22,671 bases of DNA, from NCBI GenBank assembly GCA_002317325.1, contig DCJB01000079.1:1-22671 (forward strand), given 5' to 3'. The stretch comes from Bacteroidales bacterium UBA1711 (GTDB lineage: Bacteria; Bacteroidota; Bacteroidia; Bacteroidales; P3). The position numbers and the translations under genes were made by a program. The notes beneath the pieces are model-generated. The model searched no databases. It saw only the letters and a program-made list of their open reading frames with translations, and was not told where the DNA came from. Shown piece by piece: positions 7,377-14,714 of this stretch (the first letter of the stretch is position 1; each line of letters opens with the position of its first letter).

Positions 7377-7982
7377 CTACATCAGGTTAACACCGATGAT
7401 GTGCATGAACTCTTCGCGGGTCTTGGGGCTGTTGAGGAAAGCGCCGGTGAAGTCGCTGGTGGTTGTGACGGAGTTCTGTTTCTGCACTCCGCGCATGGAC
7501 ATACACATGTGCTGCGCCTCAATGACCACCGCCACACCGAGGGGGTTGAGGACCTCCTGTATGCAGTCCTTTATCTGTTTGGTGAGACGTTCCTGCACCT
7601 GGAGGCGGCGGGCAAAGGCATCCACTACACGGGGTATTTTGCTCAAGCCGACAATGGTTCCGTTGGGTATGTAGGCCACGTGGGCTTTGCCAACGAAAGG
7701 CAGCATGTGGTGTTCGCAGAGGGAGTAAAGCTCAATATCTTTCACCACAACCATCTGCTTATAGTCTTCGTGGAAGATCGCCGTCCGAAGAATGTCCTCG
7801 GGGGCGAGGTCGTAGCCGTTGGTGAGGAAGAGCATGGCCTTGGCTATGCGCTCGGGAGACTTGATCAGCCCCTCGCGCGAGGGGTCTTCGCCCAAGAGCT
7901 GAAGGATGGCTTTATAGTGAACTGCGAGTTCCTCAACACAGGCCTCGTCGTAGCGTTCTATCTTTTGGTATCCTAATTCCAT
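7377..7982 (-). CDS. folE: GTP cyclohydrolase I
   Basis: Converts GTP to 7,8-dihydroneopterin triphosphate and formate, the entry step to tetrahydrofolate or related pterins. The zinc ligands Cys89 and His92 (LCEHHMLPF) and Cys160 (QHMCMSMRG) are present, as are the family blocks PSREGLIKSPERIAK, GLSKIPRVVDAFARRLQVQE and the C-terminal TREEFMHII. At 201 residues it is a standard single-domain enzyme. The ATG at 7982 follows the rlmI-like gene by 56 bp. The ATPase gene follows 15 bp downstream in the same direction, so folE probably shares a transcript with the ATPase pair. Confidence 0.95.
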   Translation of the reverse strand: MELGYQKIERYDEACVEELAVHYKAILQLLGEDPSREGLIKSPERIAKAMLFLTNGYDLAPEDILRTAIFHEDYKQMVVVKDIELYSLCEHHMLPFVGKAHVAYIPNGTIVGLSKIPRVVDAFARRLQVQERLTKQIKDCIQEVLNPLGVAVVIEAQHMCMSMRGVQKQNSVTTTSDFTGAFLNSPKTREEFMHIIGVNLM

Positions 7983-8038
7983 GGGGGTTGATGTGTGGTA
8001 GTTGTGTAATGTCTATTATCGAACTGCGAGATGCAGCA

Positions 8039-9220
8039 CTATTCTACGTAGAGCAGCAGTCCTTTGAGGTATTCCCCTTCGGGGTGGTACAGACTCACGG
8101 GGTGGTCCATTGCATGAGGCAGACGGCGGACAATGCGCACCCTGCGGCGGGCATTGGCGGCAGCAGTAAAGCACATCGTCTGAAATTCAGTCTGGCTCAC
8201 GGCTTGCGAACAGCTGAACGTGAAGAGCAGACCGCCCGGCCTTATCTTCTCCATTGCCTTTTGGTTGATGTTGCGATAGCCTCTGAGACCCTGCTGAAGA
8301 CTGCGGTGGTTCTTGGCGAAGGCGGGCGGGTCGAGGATGATGAGGTCGAAATTGTCGGCCGCCGTGTCGAGATAGCGGAGCACGTCGGCAGCCACACCTT
8401 TGTGGGGAGCCTCGCTGCCACAGTTGATTTCCACGTTGCGCTGACAAAGCTCTATCGCTTTCTTGCTGATGTCCACCGTCTCCACATATTCGGCACCGCC
8501 CCGCAGCGCTGCGAGGGAGAAGCCCCCGGTGTAGCCGAAACAGTTCAGCACCCGCTGCCCCCGGGACAGGGAGCCCACCAGCTGCCGATTCTCGCGCTGG
8601 TCAACGAAGAAGCCAGTCTTCTGTCCCTCGAAGAAGTTGATGCACATCTTAATACCGTTCTCCGAAATCGTCCACTCCTGCGGCTCATCGCCGAAGAGAT
8701 AGCCGTCTTCGCAACCGCCCGGCAAGGTGGCCGAACTTTTGTCAAACACCGACGAAAGGTTCAAACGTTCTCGAAACAGGTCAACCAGCAACGGGAAGGC
8801 GCGGTGCATGCCGATGCTGTGAGCCTGCAGCACCAGCACGCCGTTGTAGTAATCCGCCACCAAGCCGGGCAGGAAGTCGCCTTCGGCATGAACGAGCCGA
8901 AAGACGTTGGTATGCCCGTCGTCGAAAAAGCCGAGGCGGCGGCGATAATCAACCGCCCGGTCCACCCGTTCACGCCAAAACTCGGGATGGGTGTCGGGGT
9001 CAACGTCGGGGGTGTCGAAACTCAGCACCTTGCAGATGATGCTGTCGTCCTGAAAGTGACCCGAAGCCATCCAGGAGCCGTCGGCGCGGCACACATCAAC
9101 AATGTCGCCGGCCTCGGGGCTGCCCTCAATCCGCCGTACCGCACCCGAAAAAATCCACGGGTGCCGACGCTGGAGCGCCTTTTCCTTCCCAGGTGATAGA
9201 AGAAGCCTCGGGCGATTCAC
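8039..9220 (-). CDS. RlmI-like 23S rRNA (cytosine) methyltransferase
   Basis: SAM-dependent RNA m5C methyltransferase of the RlmI (YccW) class; RlmI methylates C1962 of 23S rRNA in E. coli. An N-terminal PUA domain (HPWIFSGAV, about 20-28, through about residue 70) precedes the Rossmann methyltransferase: GQKTGFFVDQRENR (199-212), motif I LNCFGYTGGFSL (225-236), DPPAFAK (297-303) and the catalytic-loop SCSQ with Cys337. The 393-residue length fits the family. The start is GTG (9218-9220), overlapping the rpe stop as GTGA, so it is translationally coupled to rpe. The exact target base is inferred from homology. Confidence 0.9.
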   Translation of the reverse strand: MNRPRLLLSPGKEKALQRRHPWIFSGAVRRIEGSPEAGDIVDVCRADGSWMASGHFQDDSIICKVLSFDTPDVDPDTHPEFWRERVDRAVDYRRRLGFFDDGHTNVFRLVHAEGDFLPGLVADYYNGVLVLQAHSIGMHRAFPLLVDLFRERLNLSSVFDKSSATLPGGCEDGYLFGDEPQEWTISENGIKMCINFFEGQKTGFFVDQRENRQLVGSLSRGQRVLNCFGYTGGFSLAALRGGAEYVETVDISKKAIELCQRNVEINCGSEAPHKGVAADVLRYLDTAADNFDLIILDPPAFAKNHRSLQQGLRGYRNINQKAMEKIRPGGLLFTFSCSQAVSQTEFQTMCFTAAANARRRVRIVRRLPHAMDHPVSLYHPEGEYLKGLLLYVE

Positions 9221-9861
9221 TTCTTTAATTGTTTGATGGTTTCACAGGGATTTGGCGAGCGGAACACCGCATTGCCAGCTACCAGCACGTCGGCACCGGC
9301 CGCGAAGAGCTTGGGAGCGTTCTCAGTGTTCACGCCGCCGTCAACCTCAATCATACAGGCCGGATTCTTCTGATCGCACAACTGGCGGAGCTGACGTATC
9401 TTGGAGTAGGTGTTCTCTATGAACTTCTGCCCACCGAAACCGGGATTCACACTCATGAGGAGCACGACATCGCAGAGCTGGACGGTGTCCTCGAGAAGGC
9501 ACACCGAGGTGCCGGGATTCAACACCACGCCGCACTTCATGCCGGCATCTTTGATTGCGTGGAGCACACGGTCAAGATGGGTGCAGGCCTCATAATGCAC
9601 GGTGAGGATGTCGGCACCCGCCTCCTTGAAGTCAGCAACATAGCGCCCCGGGTCCATTATCATCAGGTGTACGTCAAGCGGTTTTTGCGCGTGCTTCTTG
9701 ATGTGCTTCACCACGGGTTGCCCGAAACTGATGTTCGGGACGAAGAGACCGTCCATCACATCCACATGGAGCCAGTCGCAGTCGCTGCCGTTCAGCATTT
9801 CAATGTCGTGCTGCAGATTGCCGAAGTCGGCCGAAAGCAGCGAAGGTGAAATGAGTTTCAT
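9217..9861 (-). CDS. rpe: Ribulose-phosphate 3-epimerase
   Basis: Interconverts ribulose 5-phosphate and xylulose 5-phosphate in the pentose phosphate pathway. TIM-barrel family motifs are complete: ISPSLLSADF at the start with Ser7, LHVDVMDGLFVPN with His32 and Asp34, DVHLM with His65, SVNPGFGGQ (137-145) for phosphate binding, and VDGGVN with Asp174. The 214-residue length is normal. The ATG at 9861 follows the YitT-family gene by 81 bp, a gap with no obvious promoter motif. The gene ends in a 4-bp overlap with the rlmI-like gene. Confidence 0.96.
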   Translation of the reverse strand: MKLISPSLLSADFGNLQHDIEMLNGSDCDWLHVDVMDGLFVPNISFGQPVVKHIKKHAQKPLDVHLMIMDPGRYVADFKEAGADILTVHYEACTHLDRVLHAIKDAGMKCGVVLNPGTSVCLLEDTVQLCDVVLLMSVNPGFGGQKFIENTYSKIRQLRQLCDQKNPACMIEVDGGVNTENAPKLFAAGADVLVAGNAVFRSPNPCETIKQLKK

Positions 9862-9942
9862 TGGTATAGTATGAGATTAATTGGGAAGTGGTATGTCCTC
9901 AAGTCATTATTCCCCACAGGCGCAGTGGCAGGCCCGAGCGCC

Positions 9943-10827
9943 CTACAGTTTCAGTTTTTCAAAATTGCGTCCATAAACGCCTTGCGCCTTCGACACCGAG
10001 ATGAACGCATCCTTATCGATTCTGTGAATGATGTGCATTACGTGGGACTTGTCGGTCTTGTGAACCATCACCATCAGCACCTTCTGCTCCTTGTGGGTGT
10101 AGCCGCCCTCGGCATCGAGCAGGGTGGCTCCGCGCCCCACCTCCTTGGTGATGGCGTCGCTTATCTCGTTGTTGCTGGGCGAGAAGACCATTATCTGGTA
10201 GGACTGCTTGTTGCCGTCCAACACCAAATCCAAGACGTAGGTCATCGCAATCATCACGAGATAGCCGAACACAACGTTCTCCAACTTGTGGGAGACGAAG
10301 AACGAGCTTCCCACAATGAAGATGTCGAGATACATTATCACCTTGCCCGGTGAAATGTTATAGTACTTGCTCATGATGAGGGCTATGATGTCGGTTCCGC
10401 CGCTGTTGCCTCCCATCGAGAAGGTGATGCCTATGCCCGCCCCGCAGAGGGCTCCGCCGATGATGGCGCACATGAAGCCGCCGAACTGCGACACGTCGAA
10501 AAGCGTCTCCACGTGCAGCACCTGCTGCCACAAGATGAAGGCAAGCGACGACATCAAGATGCCGTAGATGGTGTTGGCGCCGAACTTTGACCCCAGCACC
10601 TTGAACCCCACCGCCACAAGCACCGCATTGATGATTAGGTTCATCACGCCGATAGGCAGGTTCAGCCCAGCGGCATAGTGAAGCACCGACGAGATGCCGC
10701 TCACCCCGCCGCCCACAATCTGAGCCGGCAACATCACCGCCGACCAGGCGAAGGTGTAGATTAAAATGCCAATTGTGATGATTAGGTAGGAAACGACGAT
10801 GTGTCCCTTTTTCTCGAATATCTGCAT
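9943..10827 (-). CDS. YitT family membrane protein (DUF161 plus DUF2179)
   Basis: Integral membrane protein of the YitT family, of unknown transport function. About five TM segments occupy residues 10-200, with the family landmarks PAQIVGGGVSGIS (about 34-46) and GITFSMGGNSGGTDIIA. After the last TM, a soluble DUF2179 domain (about 210-290) includes GRGATLLDAEGGYTHKE and ends in GVYGRNF. The 294-residue length is typical. It begins 83 bp after yggS, with a small hairpin (10850-10862) in the gap, and is followed by rpe. Confidence 0.9.
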   Translation of the reverse strand: MQIFEKKGHIVVSYLIITIGILIYTFAWSAVMLPAQIVGGGVSGISSVLHYAAGLNLPIGVMNLIINAVLVAVGFKVLGSKFGANTIYGILMSSLAFILWQQVLHVETLFDVSQFGGFMCAIIGGALCGAGIGITFSMGGNSGGTDIIALIMSKYYNISPGKVIMYLDIFIVGSSFFVSHKLENVVFGYLVMIAMTYVLDLVLDGNKQSYQIMVFSPSNNEISDAITKEVGRGATLLDAEGGYTHKEQKVLMVMVHKTDKSHVMHIIHRIDKDAFISVSKAQGVYGRNFEKLKL

Positions 10828-10849
10828 AGCGTATGTATGTGTGTGTTGA

Positions 10850-10862
10850 GCGGCAGAGCCGC
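10850..10862 (-). terminator. Short GC hairpin between yggS and the YitT gene
   Basis: Perfect 5-bp arms GCGGC (10850-10854) and GCCGC (10858-10862) with a 3-nt loop, midway in the gap. There is no T-tract; it may be a weak terminator or leader structure for the YitT gene. Confidence 0.3.
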
Positions 10863-10909
10863 GGTTAATAATCGTCAGCAGGCTCCATGGACAGAGGCGG
10901 CTCTATAGG

Positions 10910-11599
10910 TCAATCGTTCAATGGAACAGCGTAGTTGCGGGCGCCGAAGATGGCCGACCCCACACGCACCAGCGTGCTGCCCTCCTCTTGGGCGATCAGG
11001 TAGTCGCCCGACATACCCATTGAGATTTCGCAGAACGACTCGGCTCCGTCAAAATAGCTGCTCCGCAGAGCGTCGAAGACGCCCTTCAGCGTGCGGAACT
11101 CTCGACGAATAAGGTCGCGGTCGTCGGTGTTGGTGGCCATACCCATCACCCCCACAATCCGCACATGGCTGAAAGCCTCGGCGTGCTGCCGCACCTCATC
11201 TAACAGCGCCCGCGCCTCCTCCATGTCGAGACCGAACTTGGTCTCCTCGGTGGCGATGTGGAACTGGAGCAGGCAGTCTATCACACGGTCATGCTTGACG
11301 GCTTCCTTCTCCACGGCCTGCAGCAGGGCGAGGCTGTCGATACTGTGAATCAGACTGACGAAGCCGGCGATGTACTTCACCTTATTGGTCTGGAGGTGTC
11401 CGATGAAGTGCCACTCTATATCTTTGGGGAGCTGCTCGTGCTTATCGCGCATCTCCAATGCCTTGTTCTCGCCAAAGAGGCGCTGTCCGGCACTGTATGC
11501 CTCCTGCAAGTCCCCCACGGGCTTGGTTTTCGACACAGCGACCAGCCGCACGCCCTCGGCGACGGTGGCCCTGACTCTTGACAGGTTTTCTTGTATCAT
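10910..11599 (-). CDS. YggS/PLPBP family pyridoxal-phosphate homeostasis protein
   Basis: Single-domain PLP-binding TIM-barrel protein of the YggS/PROSC family, implicated in vitamin B6 and amino-acid homeostasis; no enzymatic reaction is established. The PLP lysine is in AVSKTKP (Lys24 from the chosen start). Other family blocks are LFGENKALE, EWHFIGHLQTNKVKYI, IHSIDS, KFGLDMEEA, MGMAT, MGMSGDY and the phosphate-binding RVGSAIFGAR. The frame is open upstream to a TTG at 11617, but the ATG at 11599 (MIQENLSRVRATV) matches family starts and gives 229 residues. The 205-bp region upstream holds repeats but no clear TAnnTTTG element. Confidence 0.92.
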   Translation of the reverse strand: MIQENLSRVRATVAEGVRLVAVSKTKPVGDLQEAYSAGQRLFGENKALEMRDKHEQLPKDIEWHFIGHLQTNKVKYIAGFVSLIHSIDSLALLQAVEKEAVKHDRVIDCLLQFHIATEETKFGLDMEEARALLDEVRQHAEAFSHVRIVGVMGMATNTDDRDLIRREFRTLKGVFDALRSSYFDGAESFCEISMGMSGDYLIAQEEGSTLVRVGSAIFGARNYAVPLND

Positions 11600-11683
11600 A
11601 GCACAGACAAAACGCAACCGCGCGCCAATTATTGCACCCCGCCCCCTTTTTATTCAAAAAAAGCAACCATCGAGTGAACCACC

Positions 11684-11696
11684 TCTCCGCGGGAGA
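11684..11696. repeat. Small inverted repeat in the lepB-yggS gap
   Basis: Arms TCTCC (11684-11688) and GGAGA (11692-11696) with loop GCG. A run of seven A on the + strand (11656-11662) reads as a T-run downstream on the minus strand, but 21 bp away, too far for a textbook terminator. Nothing else is recognised in 11600-11732. Confidence 0.3.
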
Positions 11697-11732
11697 AGAG
11701 CAATGGGGTCGGACTGTCCAGCACACAAAGGG

Positions 11733-11779
11733 GTCATCCCTGCATCCGAGCCACTCCGCGGCTTCGACGCAGGGATGAC
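11733..11779. repeat. Imperfect palindromic element after lepB
   Basis: Arms of 20 bp (11733-11752 and 11760-11779) with 3 mismatches and a 7-nt loop (11753-11759). The outer 10-11 bp are perfect (GTCATCCCTGC / GCAGGGATGAC). It lies 26 bp after the lepB stop codon. Its form is like the dispersed REP-like intergenic palindromes of many bacteria, and it may also act as the lepB terminator. Confidence 0.6.
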
Positions 11780-11804
11780 GGTCTCTGCTCTCGCTCTATA
11801 GGAA

Positions 11805-13373
11805 TCAGTGCTGAGAGGCGTTCTTGAGGATACGGTTCCAGCGGACTTTCTTGTGGTCTTTATCCACGGAGAACACCACGCGGATGGCTTTGCCAACGAT
11901 GTGGTTTTCGGGAACAAAGCCCCAGTACCGGCTGTCGGCCGAGTTGTGTCGGTTGTCGCCCATCATCCAGTAGTAGTCCATCTTGGGGGTGTACTGCCGA
12001 GTCTCTTTGCCGTTGATAAGTATCTTGCCGTCGCGGACTTCGAGACGGTTGCCTTCAAACACCTCAATCACCCGGCGGTAGAGAGGCAGATTTTCGACGG
12101 TCAGTTGGAGCGGGACGCCTTTGGCGGGAATGAGCACGGGGCCGAAGTTGTCCACTGTCCAGCAATAGCCCTCAGCGTGAGGGAAGAGGCTCAGGCTGTC
12201 TTCCGAAGAGGGGGGCATGATGACCTGCCGCACATCCACTGCCGTCTGGTTTTCTCGAAGCGTGTTGGCCATGGAGCGGGTGAGCGGGAGGCAGAAGTAG
12301 GGCAGCGTGCTGTCGATGGCGCTGTCGACCAAATAGAGCGGGTAGGCTGATCCGATGGCCTCCTGGCTGACCCCCAAATCGTCGAGGACCTTTATCGGAC
12401 TGACATATTGGTTGAACATCACGCCGTAGGTGTGCTGGCTCTCCCGGGGCTGCTCGATGGGGCGGCCGTTGATGAAGACTTGCTGGTTGACTATCTTCAG
12501 CGACTCGCCGGGCAGACCAATGCAGCGCTTGACGAAGTTCTCACGCCTGTCCACGGGGCGTATGCGGATGTGGTTCTCCACCATCATGTCGTTCACAGGC
12601 AGCTGCTTGGCGTTGAGGACGGCCTCGCGTCCCATCTCGCGCACCAAGTCATGATAACTTCGGTTGCTCTGCCAGGCCGTGCAGACTGTGTCGCCGTCAG
12701 GATAGCCGAACACGACGGCGTCGAACCGCTCCACCTTGCCCAATCCCGGGTAGCGGTGGTAGGGCAGGTCTATCCAGCGCAGGAAGGATTCCCGCTGTCC
12801 GCCCGAGAACGGCAGCACGTTATGCACCAGCGGCAGGGCGAGGGGAGTCATCGTCACCCGGGGGCCATAGTGGCACTTCGACACCAGCAGGTAGTCGCCC
12901 GTGAGGAGCGACTTTTCCATCGAACTGGACGGTATATTATAGAATTCAATTACGTTGCCGCGGATGATGACGGCGGCGACGAGCGCGAAGACGATGGCAT
13001 CCAGCCAGTCGCGCGCCTCGCTCACTTTGTGGGGGGGCTCGTTGCGGGGGTCGTGGAACTCCCATCCGTTCAGTCCCGCCAAAGGAAGGTATATCCAAGG
13101 GAATATAACGGCAAAGGTCTGCTCCCAAAAGCCGAAGCGGCGGAAGGCTTTGGCGGTCTCCACCACCATCAGCAGGAACATGAAGATGTTGATGGCCGGG
13201 ATGAGGAACCAGAGATACCAGCTCCACTTCCGGTTGAGCAAGCGGAGCCACACCACGATGTTATAGACTGGCACGATGGCCTTCCATGGGGCAGCGCCCG
13301 CCTTCTTGAAGACGAACCACAGGCCGACAACGCTGCCCACGAGATAGATAATCAATAAGATGTCGTAAATCAT
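11805..13373 (-). CDS. lepB: Signal peptidase I with N-terminal DUF5684-like membrane domain
   Basis: Membrane-bound type I signal peptidase (family S26) that removes signal peptides on the outer face of the inner membrane. Residues 1-105 form a hydrophobic region with about three TM segments (W-rich, VPVYNIVVWLRLLNRK) resembling DUF5684. Another TM (about 123-140) precedes the protease domain. The catalytic dyad is visible: Ser151 in IPSSSMEKSL and Lys282 in FVKRCIGLPGE. The C-terminal box MMGDNRHNSADSRYWG (S26 motif E) is intact. At 522 residues it is far longer than E. coli LepB (324), owing to the N-terminal domain and a long insert between the dyad residues and after them. A heptamer repeat array lies just upstream of the start. 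Confidence 0.93.
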   Translation of the reverse strand: MIYDILLIIYLVGSVVGLWFVFKKAGAAPWKAIVPVYNIVVWLRLLNRKWSWYLWFLIPAINIFMFLLMVVETAKAFRRFGFWEQTFAVIFPWIYLPLAGLNGWEFHDPRNEPPHKVSEARDWLDAIVFALVAAVIIRGNVIEFYNIPSSSMEKSLLTGDYLLVSKCHYGPRVTMTPLALPLVHNVLPFSGGQRESFLRWIDLPYHRYPGLGKVERFDAVVFGYPDGDTVCTAWQSNRSYHDLVREMGREAVLNAKQLPVNDMMVENHIRIRPVDRRENFVKRCIGLPGESLKIVNQQVFINGRPIEQPRESQHTYGVMFNQYVSPIKVLDDLGVSQEAIGSAYPLYLVDSAIDSTLPYFCLPLTRSMANTLRENQTAVDVRQVIMPPSSEDSLSLFPHAEGYCWTVDNFGPVLIPAKGVPLQLTVENLPLYRRVIEVFEGNRLEVRDGKILINGKETRQYTPKMDYYWMMGDNRHNSADSRYWGFVPENHIVGKAIRVVFSVDKDHKKVRWNRILKNASQH

Positions 13374-13392
13374 TCAGCAGAAAGGGTGAAGG

Positions 13393-13441
13393 GTGAATAG
13401 TGAATTGTGAATTGTGAATCGTGAATTGTGAATAGTGAGTT
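13393..13441. repeat. Seven-copy GTGAATN heptamer tandem array upstream of lepB
   Basis: Seven contiguous 7-bp units on the + strand: GTGAATA, GTGAATT, GTGAATT, GTGAATC, GTGAATT, GTGAATA, GTGAGTT. A related GGGTGAA unit precedes them. The array sits 20 bp upstream of the lepB ATG and 18 bp after the glycosyltransferase stop, so it fills most of the 85-bp gap. Unit length and degeneracy rule out CRISPR. Confidence 0.85.
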
Positions 13442-13458
13442 GACGGTGAGGGATAACG

Positions 13459-14646
13459 TCATTCGGGCGGAATTATTGTGCCGACGGCATCGAGAAGCCT
13501 CTTTTTTTCCTTTTCCCAGCAGAGGTCTTCCCGCGCCGAGGCGAAACGGGCCTCCCGCTCAGCCGGGGAGAGGGGCTTCCACTCGGCGAGGGCATTCTCT
13601 ATCGTGCGGGCAAGGCGGCGCAGGTAGCGGACATAGCCGTCGCCCGCTTTCTCGGCGGGGCAGGACTCGGCGAGGGCGCCGACGGGGTAACGCCTAAGCA
13701 CCCGCCCTATCTCGGGGAAGTCGGTGGCAAGGATAGGCACGCCGGCTGCCACAAAATCGCCGATGCGGTTGGGCAGCGAGTAACGATAGTTGAGGCCCAG
13801 GTCTTCGAGCAGGCACAGCCCCAAATCGGCCTGGGGGGTGAGGCGGTGCAGTTCGGCCGGGAGCACCCGTCCGAGGAACGCCACCCGCCCGCTCCATTCC
13901 CTGCCGGCGGCATAGTCCGACAGGGCCGCCAGCTCATCGCCCGCGCCCGCCACCACCAAGCGGCAGCCGGGCAGATACTCCAGCACGTCGATGGCCTCCC
14001 GCACCCCGCGGCCAATGTTGACTGCGCCCTGATAGAGCAGCACCGAGGCGCCCGCTCGGCGCGCCGCAGCGAAGTCGAAGCCGTACGAGTCGCGGTGCGA
14101 AAGTGCTTCGACCGCCGACCGCTCGGGGAGGTTCCGCACCACAGTCATCACTGTTCCGTACCGCTTGCGGTAGCAGTCGGCCACGCTCTGGCACACCGTG
14201 AAAGCCCCATCCACTCGGGGCAGACAGCGGCGTTCCACCCACTGCCACACTCGGCGCACCCGAGGCTTATCGACAAGCTCCGGCACATCGGGGAAGAGTT
14301 CGTGGGCATCGAAGAAGAGCCGCCGCCGCCGGAGTACCGCCGCCAGGGCGCAGCCCAAGAGGGTGTCGGTGTCGTTGGCAAAGAAGGCATCCGCCCGCAC
14401 AGTCATCAGCCGCAGAAACAGCCGCAGGTTGTATTCGGCATAGAACAGCGCAGAGCGGCGGAAGAGCAGCAGCATTCGTTCCGTGCCGTAGGACCGACCA
14501 CATAACGACCGAGGCTCTCGCCGGCGGCGGCGGCCGATGAGCAGCACGGAGCAGCCCGCCTCGGCCAGCGTGCGGGCATTCCTGTCCACCCGCTGGTCGG
14601 CCTCCAAATCGTTAGTAACAGCCATCACTATGCGTCTTTGCTTCAT
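13459..14646 (-). CDS. Glycosyltransferase, GT4-like (GT-B fold)
   Basis: Predicted cytoplasmic sugar transferase acting on a lipid- or polysaccharide-linked acceptor; donor and acceptor are unknown. From the ATG at 14646 (MKQRRIVMAVTNDLEADQRV) it has 395 residues. The N-terminal acceptor-side domain includes FFANDTDTL and FFDAHELFPDVPEL. The donor-side domain shows YQGAVNIGRGV, LVVAGAGDE, VAFLGRVLPAELH and the family segment SLPNRIGDFVAAGVPILATD followed by EIGRVL. No TM helix or signal peptide is seen. The frame is open to 14724, but that extension would overlap the priA promoter. It is divergent from priA, and lepB follows 85 bp downstream. Confidence 0.85.
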   Translation of the reverse strand: MKQRRIVMAVTNDLEADQRVDRNARTLAEAGCSVLLIGRRRRREPRSLCGRSYGTERMLLLFRRSALFYAEYNLRLFLRLMTVRADAFFANDTDTLLGCALAAVLRRRRLFFDAHELFPDVPELVDKPRVRRVWQWVERRCLPRVDGAFTVCQSVADCYRKRYGTVMTVVRNLPERSAVEALSHRDSYGFDFAAARRAGASVLLYQGAVNIGRGVREAIDVLEYLPGCRLVVAGAGDELAALSDYAAGREWSGRVAFLGRVLPAELHRLTPQADLGLCLLEDLGLNYRYSLPNRIGDFVAAGVPILATDFPEIGRVLRRYPVGALAESCPAEKAGDGYVRYLRRLARTIENALAEWKPLSPAEREARFASAREDLCWEKEKKRLLDAVGTIIPPE

Positions 14647-14668
14647 ACCGTCTGAGGTTGCTCGTGCG

Positions 14669-14676
14669 AAAAAGTA
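14669..14676 (-). promoter_or_regulatory. Possible -7 element for the glycosyltransferase gene
   Basis: TACTTTTT on the minus strand, one mismatch from TAnnTTTG, 22 bp upstream of the ATG at 14646. The divergent priA -7 element begins 22 bp away, so the two promoters would share the same 68-bp gap. Weak evidence. Confidence 0.3.
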
Positions 14677-14697
14677 ACGCAAGAAAGATTTTTTTCG

Positions 14698-14705
14698 TAC
14701 CTTTG
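14698..14705 (+). promoter_or_regulatory. priA promoter, TAnnTTTG -7 element
   Basis: TACCTTTG preceded by a T-run and CG (14689-14697), closely matching the aguB and dnaB promoters. It ends only 9 bp before the priA ATG, so the mRNA leader would be a few nucleotides. No TTG -33 box is evident at standard spacing. Confidence 0.7.
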
Positions 14706-14714
14706 CAATCCAAA

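Noticed and set aside
7988..9196. 402-codon plus-strand frame opposite the rlmI-like gene
   Set aside because: Antisense shadow of a gene with full methyltransferase motifs; no promoter or ribosome site.
13393..13441. CRISPR array
   Set aside because: Units are 7 bp, contiguous and without spacers, and no cas genes are present.
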